Source: Marinobacter xestospongiae
Lineage (GTDB): Bacteria > Pseudomonadota > Gammaproteobacteria > Pseudomonadales > Oleiphilaceae
Reading direction: 5' to 3'
Length of the DNA: 64,000 bases
Assembly: GCF_023156385.1 (NCBI RefSeq)
Contig: NZ_JAKZAK010000004.1
Location: 124,001-188,000, forward strand
Position numbers and translations under genes: made by a program. This document shows, piece after piece, positions 1 through 7,484 of this stretch (the stretch's first letter is position 1; every line of letters begins with the position of its first letter). The notes under the pieces were generated by a model that did not search any database, had not been told where the DNA came from, and saw only the letters and a program-made list of their open reading frames with translations.

Positions 1-80
1 ATAAAGAAAAGAACCCAGCCGACGACCAATCCGGTCCATGTGTGCAGCCAGGCCATCGATGCACGAAACCCGTTTTTCAC
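1..80 (-). CDS. PepSY-associated TM protein, N-terminal fragment (runs off left edge)
   Basis: Reading leftward from a GTG at 80, the frame stays open to the window edge and begins MKNGFRASMAWLHTWTG, followed by a hydrophobic run (LVVGWVLFF). The pattern of a short basic start, then WLHTWTG and the first membrane helix, is characteristic of PepSY-associated membrane proteins (the PiuB group), many of which sit in iron-uptake loci. An AGGA lies 7 bases before the GTG. A Fur-box-overlapped promoter sits 90 bases upstream, which fits an iron-regulated membrane protein. Only 26 residues are visible, so the family call rests on a short but distinctive stretch. Confidence 0.72.
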   Translation of the reverse strand, partial: MKNGFRASMAWLHTWTGLVVGWVLFF

Positions 81-153
81 GACACTATCCTGTAGGCAGG
101 CCTGGGGAGGTGGAAGGAACAACGGATAGGCGACAACGCCGCCCGACCCCAAG

Positions 154-196
154 CTTAATGATAATCAATGTTACTTTGTTGACGATTAAGGTTCAA
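154..196 (-). promoter_or_regulatory. Fur-box-overlapped promoter for the PepSY protein
   Basis: On the minus strand a TTGAAC (191-196) and a TAACAT (168-173) are separated by 17 bases. Positions 154-172 match the 19-base Fur consensus at about 14 positions, including an uninterrupted AATGATAATCA core. The box covers the -10 and start region, the usual place for Fur repression. The promoter points toward the partial gene ending at 80. Consensus matching was done by eye. Confidence 0.6.
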
Positions 197-368
197 TTGC
201 CGAATGACAGAACTAGCGCCTTCCCGACTGATTTCCATGGCATTTCACCCACATCGACCGGCCAGTCAGCAAGCGCAGAACACCGAAGGCCTATACCGTT
301 ATGACGAACGAGAAAGAAAAAGGGGTCAAAAAAAAGAGGGAGTAAGAGAAATGAAAACACAATAACGA
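197..368. other. Intergenic stretch without a recognisable gene
   Basis: No open frame here has a credible start, ribosome site or family resemblance. The short frames on both strands look like chance. Positions 305-350 are almost pure purine on the plus strand (pyrimidine on the minus strand), lower in GC than the surroundings, and lie just beyond the terminator of the tRNA-Gly unit. Confidence 0.5.
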
Positions 369-394
369 AAAAGGGGAACCCTATAGGCTCCCCT
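369..394 (-). terminator. Terminator after tRNA-Gly
   Basis: Read on the minus strand, GGGGAGCC, a short TATAG loop and GGTTCCCC form a hairpin followed by TTTTTCG. It lies about 40 bases past the 3' end of the tRNA and fits an intrinsic terminator for a single-tRNA transcript. Confidence 0.7.
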
Positions 395-433
395 TCTCGG
401 CTCAGCTCGCCCGAAGGCGCCCTGACTTTAATT

Positions 434-509
434 TGGAGCGGGAAACGAGATTCGAACTCGCGACCCCAACCTTGGCAAGGTTGTGCTCTACCAACTGAGC
501 TATTCCCGC
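434..509 (-). tRNA. tRNA-Gly (GCC anticodon)
   Basis: The minus strand reads GCGGGAATAGCTCAGTTGG at the 5' end. A CTTGCCAAG anticodon region gives anticodon GCC, then a GGTTCGAATCT-type T arm follows. The acceptor GCGGGAA pairs with TTCCCGC, and T-CCA follows, so the CCA end is encoded. The length is 76 bases. It stands alone between its own promoter and terminator. Confidence 0.96.
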
Positions 510-579
510 ATATGTTTTCGAGATTTAAATTCAAGAACTTAGCTGTGTTTCGCTGCGTTCATCTCGACAACGGATGCGT

Positions 580-607
580 ATTATACGGAGCAATTTCCGG
601 CGCGCAA
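580..607 (-). promoter_or_regulatory. Promoter of tRNA-Gly
   Basis: A perfect TATAAT (580-585, minus strand) has a TTGCGC at 602-607, a 16-base spacer. Transcription would start near 573, leaving a leader of about 64 bases before the tRNA. Confidence 0.65.
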
Positions 608-617
608 CCCCTAATTT

Positions 618-1388
618 TCATTTTTTTGAAATTTCTGTGTCAGCAGCAACGCCCAGCAACTCGGGCACCCCCATCACCAGGCCCAGCATGCGCTCAACCG
701 CCCCGCCCAGGTACTGAGCCTGGGGCTCGCCGCGGAACAGCAGCCCATCATACCCCAGCCCGAGCACCACACTCACCAGCAGGGAGGCATCCCGACGCGG
801 GGAACCGACGTCCAGGCGAAGCAGCAGCTCCTCCAGACCGGATACCCAGGCCGCCCGATGCTGGCGCGCCAACTGCCCCAGATCCGGGTCCCGCAGGGCC
901 TCCATCAGGAACACCTGCTCTGCCAGCACCTCCTCCCGGCGCTGGGAAAACTGCTCGCCCAGATAGGCAGTCACAATGGAGGCCAGCCGACGCGCCAACG
1001 CCTCCCGGCCCGGGCCACCCCGATTCAGCGACTCCGGCGCGGCGGCATCGAGCACCATATTGACCATGTGGTAGAACTGGTCGAGATTGTCCTGGGCTTT
1101 CTCGGCGAACAGCGTAAAGGCGTCACCAATGAGCTCATGAATGTCCCGGAAGTAATAGGTGGTGGACGCCAACGGTACCCCCGCCTCCCGAGCCACCGAA
1201 CGATGCTTGATACCGCGGATGCCCTCGCTGGCGGCAATTCGCAGGGTCGCTTCCAGAATCTTTACCCGGCGCTGCTCACTCTTGGCGCGGTAGGCTTTTC
1301 GACCACTGTACTGGACCGGGTTCTGGGACTGCCCCTCCGGCCTGTCGCATTCGATGCCTGCCACATTCGATTGTTGTACCTGTGTCAT
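618..1388 (-). CDS. TetR family transcriptional regulator
   Basis: This 256-residue protein is a one-component DNA-binding regulator. After a polar N-terminal extension of about 38 residues it carries a TetR helix-turn-helix at roughly residues 42-88, with RVKILEATLRIAASEG, then a recognition segment ending VPLASTTYYFRDIHELI. The rest is a helical ligand-binding and dimerisation domain that I cannot match to a known ligand class. It lies 101 bases downstream of the DUF924 gene on the same strand and could be co-transcribed or have its own promoter. The N-terminal extension is longer than usual, so the true start may be internal, although no better ATG is visible. Confidence 0.85.
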   Translation of the reverse strand: MTQVQQSNVAGIECDRPEGQSQNPVQYSGRKAYRAKSEQRRVKILEATLRIAASEGIRGIKHRSVAREAGVPLASTTYYFRDIHELIGDAFTLFAEKAQDNLDQFYHMVNMVLDAAAPESLNRGGPGREALARRLASIVTAYLGEQFSQRREEVLAEQVFLMEALRDPDLGQLARQHRAAWVSGLEELLLRLDVGSPRRDASLLVSVVLGLGYDGLLFRGEPQAQYLGGAVERMLGLVMGVPELLGVAADTEISKK

Positions 1389-1489
1389 CTGGGCGATTCC
1401 GTGATCGGAGAGTTATGCTTTCGGACCACAGTATGCCGCCCCAATGCCAGCAAAACCTTGATAGAAGTTGCATTCCCGCAGTTTTGCAA

Positions 1490-2095
1490 TCACTGGCCAA
1501 ACCGGGCACCACCCTGCCCCAGGTATTCCGCCTCCTCCGGCGTCACCGACCGCTTAAGCACCCCGTTGCGATGGGGAAAGCGACCAAAGCGGCGAATGAT
1601 GTCACGATGCTCTCCGGCTGATACCCAGAACCCCTCCAGCAGGGCCCGCAAGGGACCATCATGGGACGCCAGCAACTGGTGGTAGAGGTCCACCGCCAGC
1701 TCCTGGTCCGCCAACCGCTCGGAATGCTGCAACGGCATGTAGAAAAATGCCCGCTGCACCGCCGGCAACGCCATGTCGCACCCCTCTTTAAGCCCCTCGT
1801 GACAAAGACGCCGGGCCAGGTGGTCGGCGGAGAACGCCAGCGCGCCACCACGATGGATGTTGCGGGTGAACTGATCCAGCAGCAACAGCTCCGCCAGGCG
1901 CCCTCCGGCGCTAGCGCGCCAGGCCTGCAGGCCGTTCTCGGAGGCCACAACCACCAACGACAGAAAGCGACGACGGATTTCCTGGTCAAACGCCCGGGAC
2001 GGCCGAAACCAGCGATTGCGATGGAAGGCATCGGGGATGCCGTCGCCATCCAGATCGCCAAACCAGAAATCCAATACATCCTGCCATCCGAACAT
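1490..2095 (-). CDS. DUF924 family protein
   Basis: The product is 201 residues from an ATG at 2095 preceded by GGAAG. The open frame extends further upstream, but that part overlaps the divergent promoter region and lacks family features. The protein starts MFGWQDVLDFWFGD and contains LLLLDQFTRNIHRG and RAFFYMPLQHSE, hallmarks of the all-helical, TPR-like DUF924 family. That family is widespread in proteobacteria and has no established biochemical role. The gene is divergent from the chelatase-epimerase pair. Confidence 0.88.
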   Translation of the reverse strand: MFGWQDVLDFWFGDLDGDGIPDAFHRNRWFRPSRAFDQEIRRRFLSLVVVASENGLQAWRASAGGRLAELLLLDQFTRNIHRGGALAFSADHLARRLCHEGLKEGCDMALPAVQRAFFYMPLQHSERLADQELAVDLYHQLLASHDGPLRALLEGFWVSAGEHRDIIRRFGRFPHRNGVLKRSVTPEEAEYLGQGGARFGQ

Positions 2096-2288
2096 ACTTC
2101 CGTTCCCCTGTTTCAAGGTGCAGCCCGGAGGCCGCCTATACTGTGTGGAGAGCCCTGAAGGCACCCTTGGTAATACGCTGAGCCTTGTTACACTGGAGCA
2201 AACACACGGCCAGCCCGGATTCGCCCCCAACACCTTGGAGCGGATAACAACGGCTACGCAAATCATGACACAACGGACCCATTTTCCC

Positions 2289-2666
2289 ATGCCAGACAAA
2301 CGGACCATAATCTTGCTCGCCCACGGCAGCAGCGACGCCAAATGGTGCACCACCTTCGAAAAGCTGGCGGCGCCCACACTAAGCGCCATCCCCGATTCTG
2401 TGGTGGCCTACATGGAACTGAGCCAACCATCCCTGGCGGAGGTTGTGGCAGACAAATCTGCAAAGGGGTGTAGTGACTTCGTGGTGTTACCGCTGTTTCT
2501 GGCGGCAGGACGCCACCTGCGTCGGGATGTGCCCGCAAAGATCGCGGCCCTCGAGGAGGAGCACCGGGTCAGCATTCAACTGGCACCACCCATCGGTGAA
2601 AGTCCGCAACTGGGTGACGCCATCCGCTCAGTGGTGGAAGACACCCTGGAGACTTCTCATGGCTAG
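2289..2666 (+). CDS. CbiX/SirB-like sirohydrochlorin chelatase family protein
   Basis: This short protein (125 residues from the ATG at 2289) opens with the family signature TIILLAHGSSD, whose histidine is the metal-site residue in class II chelatases. A second motif, FVVLPLFLAAGRHLRRDVP, supplies the second metal-binding histidine. Members of this size insert Co2+, Ni2+ or Fe2+ into sirohydrochlorin, but the substrate here cannot be told from sequence. The gene ends inside the next one: its TAG at 2664 lies after the epimerase ATG at 2659, so the two are probably translationally coupled. An ATG at 2265 is an alternative start; neither has a strong ribosome site. Confidence 0.78.
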   Translation: MPDKRTIILLAHGSSDAKWCTTFEKLAAPTLSAIPDSVVAYMELSQPSLAEVVADKSAKGCSDFVVLPLFLAAGRHLRRDVPAKIAALEEEHRVSIQLAPPIGESPQLGDAIRSVVEDTLETSHG

Positions 2667-3567
2667 GTCCATCCTCATTACTGGCGGCACCGGCTTCATA
2701 GGTCAGAAGCTGTGCCATTCACTGAACCACAACGACTTCCAGCTCACGGTGTTAAGCCGGCAGTCACCGGAAAACGTGAAAACCCTGTGCGGCCGGGTTG
2801 AGCCAATCGCATCACTGGAAGCCCTGCGCGATCACCCGGGATTTGACGCCATCATCAACCTGGCGGGCGAAGGCATTGCCGATCGCCGCTGGAGTGAACA
2901 CCGCAAACAACAACTGCGGGACAGCCGAATCGCGCTTACCCGACAGCTGGTGGAGCTGGCGGACACCTGGGGATCGCCGCCAAAGGTCATGGTATCCGGT
3001 TCTGCCGTCGGCTTTTACGGCGATCAGGGTCAGCAGGCCGTCACCGAGGAGACAGCGCCCCACGACGAATTCACCCACCAGTTATGCCGCGATTGGGAAA
3101 CCGAGGCCCGCCGCTTCGAGCCCCTGGGTACCCGGGTGTGCCTGTCTCGCACTGGCGTCGTGGTGGGTCCGGCCGGCGGCTTCCTGCAGCGCATGCTGCC
3201 GCCGTTCCGGTTTGGTCTGGGCGGCCGACTGGGTGCCGGCACCCAGTATATGCCCTGGGTGCACCGTAATGATGTGGTGAACGCCCTGCTCTGGATGATG
3301 AATACCGAGTCCGCCAGCGGCGCCTACAATGTGGTCAGCCCGTCACCCGTCAGCAACCAGGATTTCACCCGCAGCCTCGGCCGCGTGCTCCATCGACCAA
3401 CAATACTGCCCGCACCCGCAGCGGCCCTGAAACTGGCGTTGGGAGAGATGTCGAGACTGCTGCTAACCGGACAGAACGCCCGCCCGGCCCGCCTGCTGGA
3501 CGCAGGATTCAAGTTCGAATACCCGGAACTGGAACCGGCACTGCGGGACGCTATTCGCTCTTGCTGA
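2659..3567 (+). CDS. TIGR01777 family SDR epimerase (YfcH-like)
   Basis: This 302-residue protein is an extended short-chain dehydrogenase/epimerase. It has the N-terminal NAD(P)-binding ILITGGTGFIGQKL, the family motif NLAGEGIADRRWSEHRK near residue 68, and the SGSAVGFYGDQG segment. Later come LGTRVCLSRTGVVVGP and a C-terminal DUF1731-like tail. Family members are conserved in bacteria and plastids, but no reaction is settled. The start overlaps the end of the chelatase gene by 8 bases, so the two form one unit. Confidence 0.9.
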   Translation: MARSILITGGTGFIGQKLCHSLNHNDFQLTVLSRQSPENVKTLCGRVEPIASLEALRDHPGFDAIINLAGEGIADRRWSEHRKQQLRDSRIALTRQLVELADTWGSPPKVMVSGSAVGFYGDQGQQAVTEETAPHDEFTHQLCRDWETEARRFEPLGTRVCLSRTGVVVGPAGGFLQRMLPPFRFGLGGRLGAGTQYMPWVHRNDVVNALLWMMNTESASGAYNVVSPSPVSNQDFTRSLGRVLHRPTILPAPAAALKLALGEMSRLLLTGQNARPARLLDAGFKFEYPELEPALRDAIRSC

Positions 3568-3661
3568 GATACCGATGCAGCGGAGATCCGGGCAGATCGA
3601 CGAGCCTACGAGACGCCAGCCACAGAACAGTAGCCGCGGAATCTGCTAGAGTGGCCACACC

Positions 3662-4237
3662 ATGTCGATTCGCACTGTCTTTACCTCCGTCCTTGCCTGC
3701 ACCCTGCTGTCAGTGACCAGCGGCGCGCTTGCGTCCGAAACCACAGCCGGCAGCCAGCAGAGTTACGAATCCTGCTCTATGATCACCAGCGAGTACGTCA
3801 CCGTTCTGCAGTTGCTCAGTCGCGGGTTTGATGGCGAGAGTTTGAGCGAGGCGCTGCCGGACATCAGTCCCCAGGCCGGACAGAGGGTCAGGACTCTGAC
3901 ACGCTTGGTGGAAGAACAGGGACTGGTGGACACCTACTCACAGATCAACTCCGAGTACGCCCGCTGCGCCCGCACAGTGTACCAGCGTCAGGGCAAGCCA
4001 CAGGCAAGCTCGCGGGAAGGCCACTTTCATTTTTGCGCAGGTGAGAACAAGGTCCGGTACGAAGTGTTGATGTCAGCCGTGGTTGGCGCCGACCGAAGGG
4101 AGGTGCTGCCCCAGCTCGCCAGTCAGCATCAGGCAGTGGCTAATGCGATCTATGACCTGTATCACCAGGAGGGCGCGCTCACCGTGTTCGACTTGCTGGC
4201 CAGCGAACTGAAAGCCTGCCTCAATCGCCAGCGCTGA
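3662..4237 (+). CDS. Secreted protein with two cysteine-bounded repeats, function unknown
   Basis: The 191-residue product has a typical signal peptide (residues 1-25, ending SGALA before SETT). The mature part shows two related halves. The first runs from Cys38 to Cys102 and the second from Cys125 to Cys186. Each opens with Cys, then a V-x-x-L segment, a G-x-D turn, an LP pair near the middle, a (D/E)-x-G-(L/A) segment, and SE-x-x-x-C at the end. This suggests an internal duplication, each copy perhaps closed by a disulfide in the periplasm. I recognise no family. It stands alone upstream of tRNA-Glu. Confidence 0.8.
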   Translation: MSIRTVFTSVLACTLLSVTSGALASETTAGSQQSYESCSMITSEYVTVLQLLSRGFDGESLSEALPDISPQAGQRVRTLTRLVEEQGLVDTYSQINSEYARCARTVYQRQGKPQASSREGHFHFCAGENKVRYEVLMSAVVGADRREVLPQLASQHQAVANAIYDLYHQEGALTVFDLLASELKACLNRQR

Positions 4238-4378
4238 CCGGCGACCAGGCCGTCCGCCCCAACCGGGTTCCAGCGCGAACGCCCTCCAACCAGCACAGCC
4301 TCCAACCAGAATCCTTCCCGGCCAAAAGGCGTCCTCATCCGGATACCTTCCAGCCAGAAAACTTTTCTGAAAAAAGGT

Positions 4379-4407
4379 TTGACAGCTCCAGCCGGCTTAC
4401 CTAATAT
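4379..4407 (+). promoter_or_regulatory. Strong promoter of tRNA-Glu
   Basis: A perfect TTGACA (4379-4384) and a near-perfect TAATAT (4402-4407) are separated by exactly 17 bases. They are followed by a GC-rich discriminator (ACGCGCC), as in growth-rate-controlled stable RNA promoters. The predicted start is about 30 bases before the tRNA. The preceding stretch 4238-4378 carries several loosely repeated CCAACCAG/CCAGCCAG words but no gene that I can support. Confidence 0.88.
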
Positions 4408-4446
4408 ACGCGCCACCTCGACGAGGCAAGGTTTTGAAGCCGATGC

Positions 4447-4522
4447 GTCCCCTTCGTCTAGTGGCCTAGGACTCCGCCCTTTCACGGCGGCAACAGGGGT
4501 TCGAACCCCCTAGGGGACGCCA
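4447..4522 (+). tRNA. tRNA-Glu (TTC anticodon)
   Basis: The sequence begins GTCCCCTTCGTCTAGTGG and has an anticodon arm CCGCC-CTTTCAC-GGCGG with anticodon TTC. A GGTTCGAACCCC T arm follows, and acceptor AGGGGAC pairs with the 5' GTCCCCT. Discriminator G and an encoded CCA end the gene at 4522. The length is 76 bases. Confidence 0.96.
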
Positions 4523-4538
4523 CTTCTTTTCCTTCCGA

Positions 4539-4694
4539 TCAGGCTGTTTTCTCCCGACCCCCTGCAGCCTTTTTCCCTGCTTTCTCTTTGTGCTTCTTCA
4601 TGTCTTTGGCAACGAAGGCACCAACCCCACCGAAGAATGCCAGAATTAGCAACACAGTGCCGATGCCTGCAAACACAACTGTGTCCATGTACAT
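4539..4694 (-). CDS. ccoM: Single-helix membrane peptide, probable cbb3 oxidase subunit CcoM
   Basis: A 51-residue frame starts at an ATG (4694) with AGGAGAGAG just upstream. It begins MYMDTVVFAGIGTVLLILAF, completes one membrane helix rich in G and F, then has FVAKDMKKHKEK and a basic tail. From memory, the D-x-VV-x-AG...TV-x-L...AFF-x-G-x-G-x-F-x-x-KD pattern matches CcoM, the one-helix subunit of Pseudomonas stutzeri cbb3 cytochrome c oxidase. An Anr/FNR box 134 bases upstream supports a role under low oxygen. The ccoNOP genes are not in this window. The gene converges on tRNA-Glu with a 16-base gap and no separate terminator. The coding call is firm; the CcoM name needs a profile search. 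Confidence 0.72.
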   Translation of the reverse strand: MYMDTVVFAGIGTVLLILAFFGGVGAFVAKDMKKHKEKAGKKAAGGREKTA

Positions 4695-4799
4695 AACTCT
4701 CTCCTCAGCCTACGCTCGTTAGTCAGAATCTTTTACCGTGGAACCCCCGTTTCCCGCGCCTGCCTTTTATGCTGACCGGAAGTTCCTGAACTGACTGTA

Positions 4800-4841
4800 A
4801 GGTTACGCCGCGCCAGCCAATGACCCTTTGACCTGGATCAA
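4800..4841 (-). promoter_or_regulatory. Anr/FNR-box promoter for the CcoM-like peptide
   Basis: Positions 4828-4841 read TTGAC-CTGG-ATCAA, one base from the TTGAT-N4-ATCAA consensus. On the minus strand a TAACCT (4800-4805) is centred 32 bases downstream of the box centre. That is exactly the spacing of class II FNR promoters, with the activator centred at -41.5. The start would fall near 4793, about 100 bases before the peptide ATG. The box also lies upstream of the divergent GGDEF-EAL gene, but the geometry favours the peptide. Confidence 0.68.
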
Positions 4842-4988
4842 AGGGGTGAACGGAGTCTCATCCATCTGCCGATACCCGCCTTTTATTGACCCCAAAAAGC
4901 CACACAATTACGGCACTTGCGCGCAGCGACTGCTATAGTTCGTGAGGTGCTGATTATTAATCTTCAGAGGCTGGCTGATATCAACGGC

Positions 4989-7406
4989 ATGCAAAAACTG
5001 GCGACTCGCCTGCAACAGTTTCGATCCGGGTCCCCCCTGTCGTTCCGGTTGCTGGCCTACATACTGCTTTTCAGTTCCATTTTTACCCTGCTGGCATCCG
5101 GTATTCAGATTTACAGCGATTTCCGCAAGGATGTCAGCGTGATCGAAGAGCGCATGCGGGTGGTGGAGACCAGTTACGCCAGCAGTCTGTCCCGCAGTCT
5201 GTGGGCGCTGGACCAGAAACTTCTGGAAATCCAGATGGAAGGCATTCTCAGCCTGCCGGACATCGTCCAGCTCAACCTGCAGATAGCCCCCAACTCCGAG
5301 ATTGTCATGGGCGAAGTGCCCCGGGGAGCGGCAACCCGGCAACACACCTTCACCCTCACCCATCAGGGCGACGAAGTGTTCAAGCTTGGCGAGATGAGCA
5401 TCACCGCCAGCCTGGACCAGATCTACGCCAACCTGAAACGCAAGGTGCTGGTGATTCTGGCCACCCAGTTTCTCAAAACCTTTTTTATTTCCATCCTGAT
5501 CGTGTGGATTTTTCAGTACTTTGTCACCCGCCACCTGTCGGCGATGGCCAACTACGCCCGCACCTTTTCATTGACCAACCTGCCCGAACCACTGCAGCTG
5601 GACCGTCCGGACACCGAGCTCAACCGTATTGACGAACTGTCCCAGGTCACCGAGGCCATCAACCAGATGCGTCAACGACTGCACCAAGATCTTGAGCAGC
5701 AGAGCCTCGATGCGGAAGAGATCCGCAAGCTCTCAAAGGCCATCGAGCAAAGTCCGTCGTCGGTGCTGATCTGTGATCGCCAATGGCGGATCGAGTTCGT
5801 GAACCAGAAGTTTACCCAACTGACCGGCTACGAAGCCGAGAGCATGATCGGCAAGCACCCGGGCATGCTCACCGACGATCCTTTTCTGCAACGGGAGAAC
5901 CGGCAGTTGTGGCAGGCCATCCAGCTGCAGGTACAACGGGTCGGGGTCTGGCAGGGCGAATCCAACAGCATTCGCAAAAATGGCGAACGTTTCTGGGAAC
6001 AGCTGATTGTCACCCCCATCAAGGACGCCAATGGGCAGGCAACCCATTACCTAATCCTTGGTGAAGACATCAGTATCCGCAAACGCTACGAACAGCAGTT
6101 GCTGCGCCAGGCCAACTACGACATTCTCACCGGCCTGCCCAACCGCATGCTCGCCCTTGATCGCCTGAAACTGGCCCTGGCCCAGGCCCAGCGGGAGAAC
6201 AGCCTGGTCGGCGTGATGTTCCTGGACCTGGACAACTTCAAACATATCAATGACACCATGGGCCACGATGCCGGCGACAACCTGCTGATTGAGGCGGCCC
6301 GTCGTATCTCCAGCTCCCTACGGGGCACCAGCACCGTGGCCCGCCTCGGCGGCGATGAGTTCCTGGTGGTGCTGCCCGGCTTGCAGGGCGCGGACTCCAC
6401 CACCCAGGTGGCGGAGCGGATTCTGCAGACCTTCGCCTCACCGTTTCATATTGGCAATCAGGAAGTCTTCGTCACCACCAGTATCGGCATCGCCATCTAC
6501 CCCACCGATTCCGACAACAGTGGCACCCTGCTGCAACATGCCGACGCCGCCATGTACCAGGCCAAGAGCAAGGGCAAGAGTGCCTATGAGCGTTTCTCCC
6601 CAGAGATGAAAGAGGTCTCCCATGAGCGCCTGCAGCTGGAGTCCCGCATGCGCCGGGCACTGGAGCTGAACGAGTTCGAGCTGTACTTCCAGCCCATCAT
6701 CCAGACCGCCACCGGCACACTCACCGGGGCCGAAGCCCTGCTGCGCTGGAACAACCCCAGTATGGGCATGGTGATGCCGGACAAGTTCATCCCGCTGGCG
6801 GAAGAAACCGGCCTGATCATTCCGATCGGCGAGTGGGTGCTGGAGCAGGCCTGCGCCGCCGCGGTGCGCTGGCAGCAGGCAACGGGCCTGGAGCTTGGCA
6901 TCTCGGTAAATGTCTCACCCCGCCAGTTCCGCGATCCCGGCTTTGTCGACGCGGTGCTGCGGGCGTTGCGCAACACCGGTCTGGACCCGCGTCGGCTGGA
7001 GTTGGAGATCACCGAGCGGCTGATCCTCGACAATACGATTGAAACCTCAGACATCCTGTCTCGCCTCGATGAAGAAGGCGTTCGCTTGTCCGTGGACGAC
7101 TTCGGCACCGGCTACTCGGCCCTCAGCTACCTCAAGAGCTACCCGTTCGATACTCTCAAGATCGACAAGTCTTTCGTCCGGGATGTCATGCGGGAGCAGG
7201 AAGACGCTTCACTGGTGAAAGCCATCATCAACATGGCACACAGCCTGGGCCTCAAGGTGATTGCCGAAGGGGTGGAAGAAGAAGACCAGACCCACTTCCT
7301 CAAGGCCCACGGCTGCGATTACTCCCAGGGGTATTTCTACAGCCGTCCGGCCCCGGAAGAAGAGTTCGCCATCTGGCTCAAGACCAACCGGCGCGCCCAG
7401 ATGTAG
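4989..7406 (+). CDS. PAS-GGDEF-EAL diguanylate cyclase/phosphodiesterase
   Basis: This 805-residue inner-membrane c-di-GMP enzyme has two helices (about residues 15-40 and 155-180) flanking a periplasmic sensor with the RSLWALDQKLLEIQMEG motif. A linker, a PAS domain (about 240-360), GGDEF and EAL follow. The cyclase has ARLGGDEFLVVL intact, with no RxxD inhibitory site before it. The EAL half keeps AEALLRW, NVSPRQF, LEITERL, VDDFGTGYSALSYL, LKIDKSF and IAEGVEEE, so both activities look possible. I chose the ATG at 4989. The frame extends to a TTG at 4917, but an extended -10 (TGCTATAGT, ending 4939) would place transcription start after that codon. Confidence 0.9.
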   Translation: MQKLATRLQQFRSGSPLSFRLLAYILLFSSIFTLLASGIQIYSDFRKDVSVIEERMRVVETSYASSLSRSLWALDQKLLEIQMEGILSLPDIVQLNLQIAPNSEIVMGEVPRGAATRQHTFTLTHQGDEVFKLGEMSITASLDQIYANLKRKVLVILATQFLKTFFISILIVWIFQYFVTRHLSAMANYARTFSLTNLPEPLQLDRPDTELNRIDELSQVTEAINQMRQRLHQDLEQQSLDAEEIRKLSKAIEQSPSSVLICDRQWRIEFVNQKFTQLTGYEAESMIGKHPGMLTDDPFLQRENRQLWQAIQLQVQRVGVWQGESNSIRKNGERFWEQLIVTPIKDANGQATHYLILGEDISIRKRYEQQLLRQANYDILTGLPNRMLALDRLKLALAQAQRENSLVGVMFLDLDNFKHINDTMGHDAGDNLLIEAARRISSSLRGTSTVARLGGDEFLVVLPGLQGADSTTQVAERILQTFASPFHIGNQEVFVTTSIGIAIYPTDSDNSGTLLQHADAAMYQAKSKGKSAYERFSPEMKEVSHERLQLESRMRRALELNEFELYFQPIIQTATGTLTGAEALLRWNNPSMGMVMPDKFIPLAEETGLIIPIGEWVLEQACAAAVRWQQATGLELGISVNVSPRQFRDPGFVDAVLRALRNTGLDPRRLELEITERLILDNTIETSDILSRLDEEGVRLSVDDFGTGYSALSYLKSYPFDTLKIDKSFVRDVMREQEDASLVKAIINMAHSLGLKVIAEGVEEEDQTHFLKAHGCDYSQGYFYSRPAPEEEFAIWLKTNRRAQM

Positions 7407-7484
7407 TCCGGAGTCCCAGCGAGCTGCAGAGCGAAAGCATTACAGAACGACAGAACCAACCGATTCAAGCAACAGGCAATCTTC

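Noticed and set aside
38..304. 88-residue plus-strand frame at the left edge
   Set aside because: It is antisense to the PepSY gene start and runs through its Fur-box promoter; no family similarity.
4162..4485. 107-residue minus-strand frame with repeated FWLEG-like words before tRNA-Glu
   Set aside because: It overlaps the tRNA promoter and part of the tRNA. The repeats come from CCAACCAG-type words and there is no start signal.
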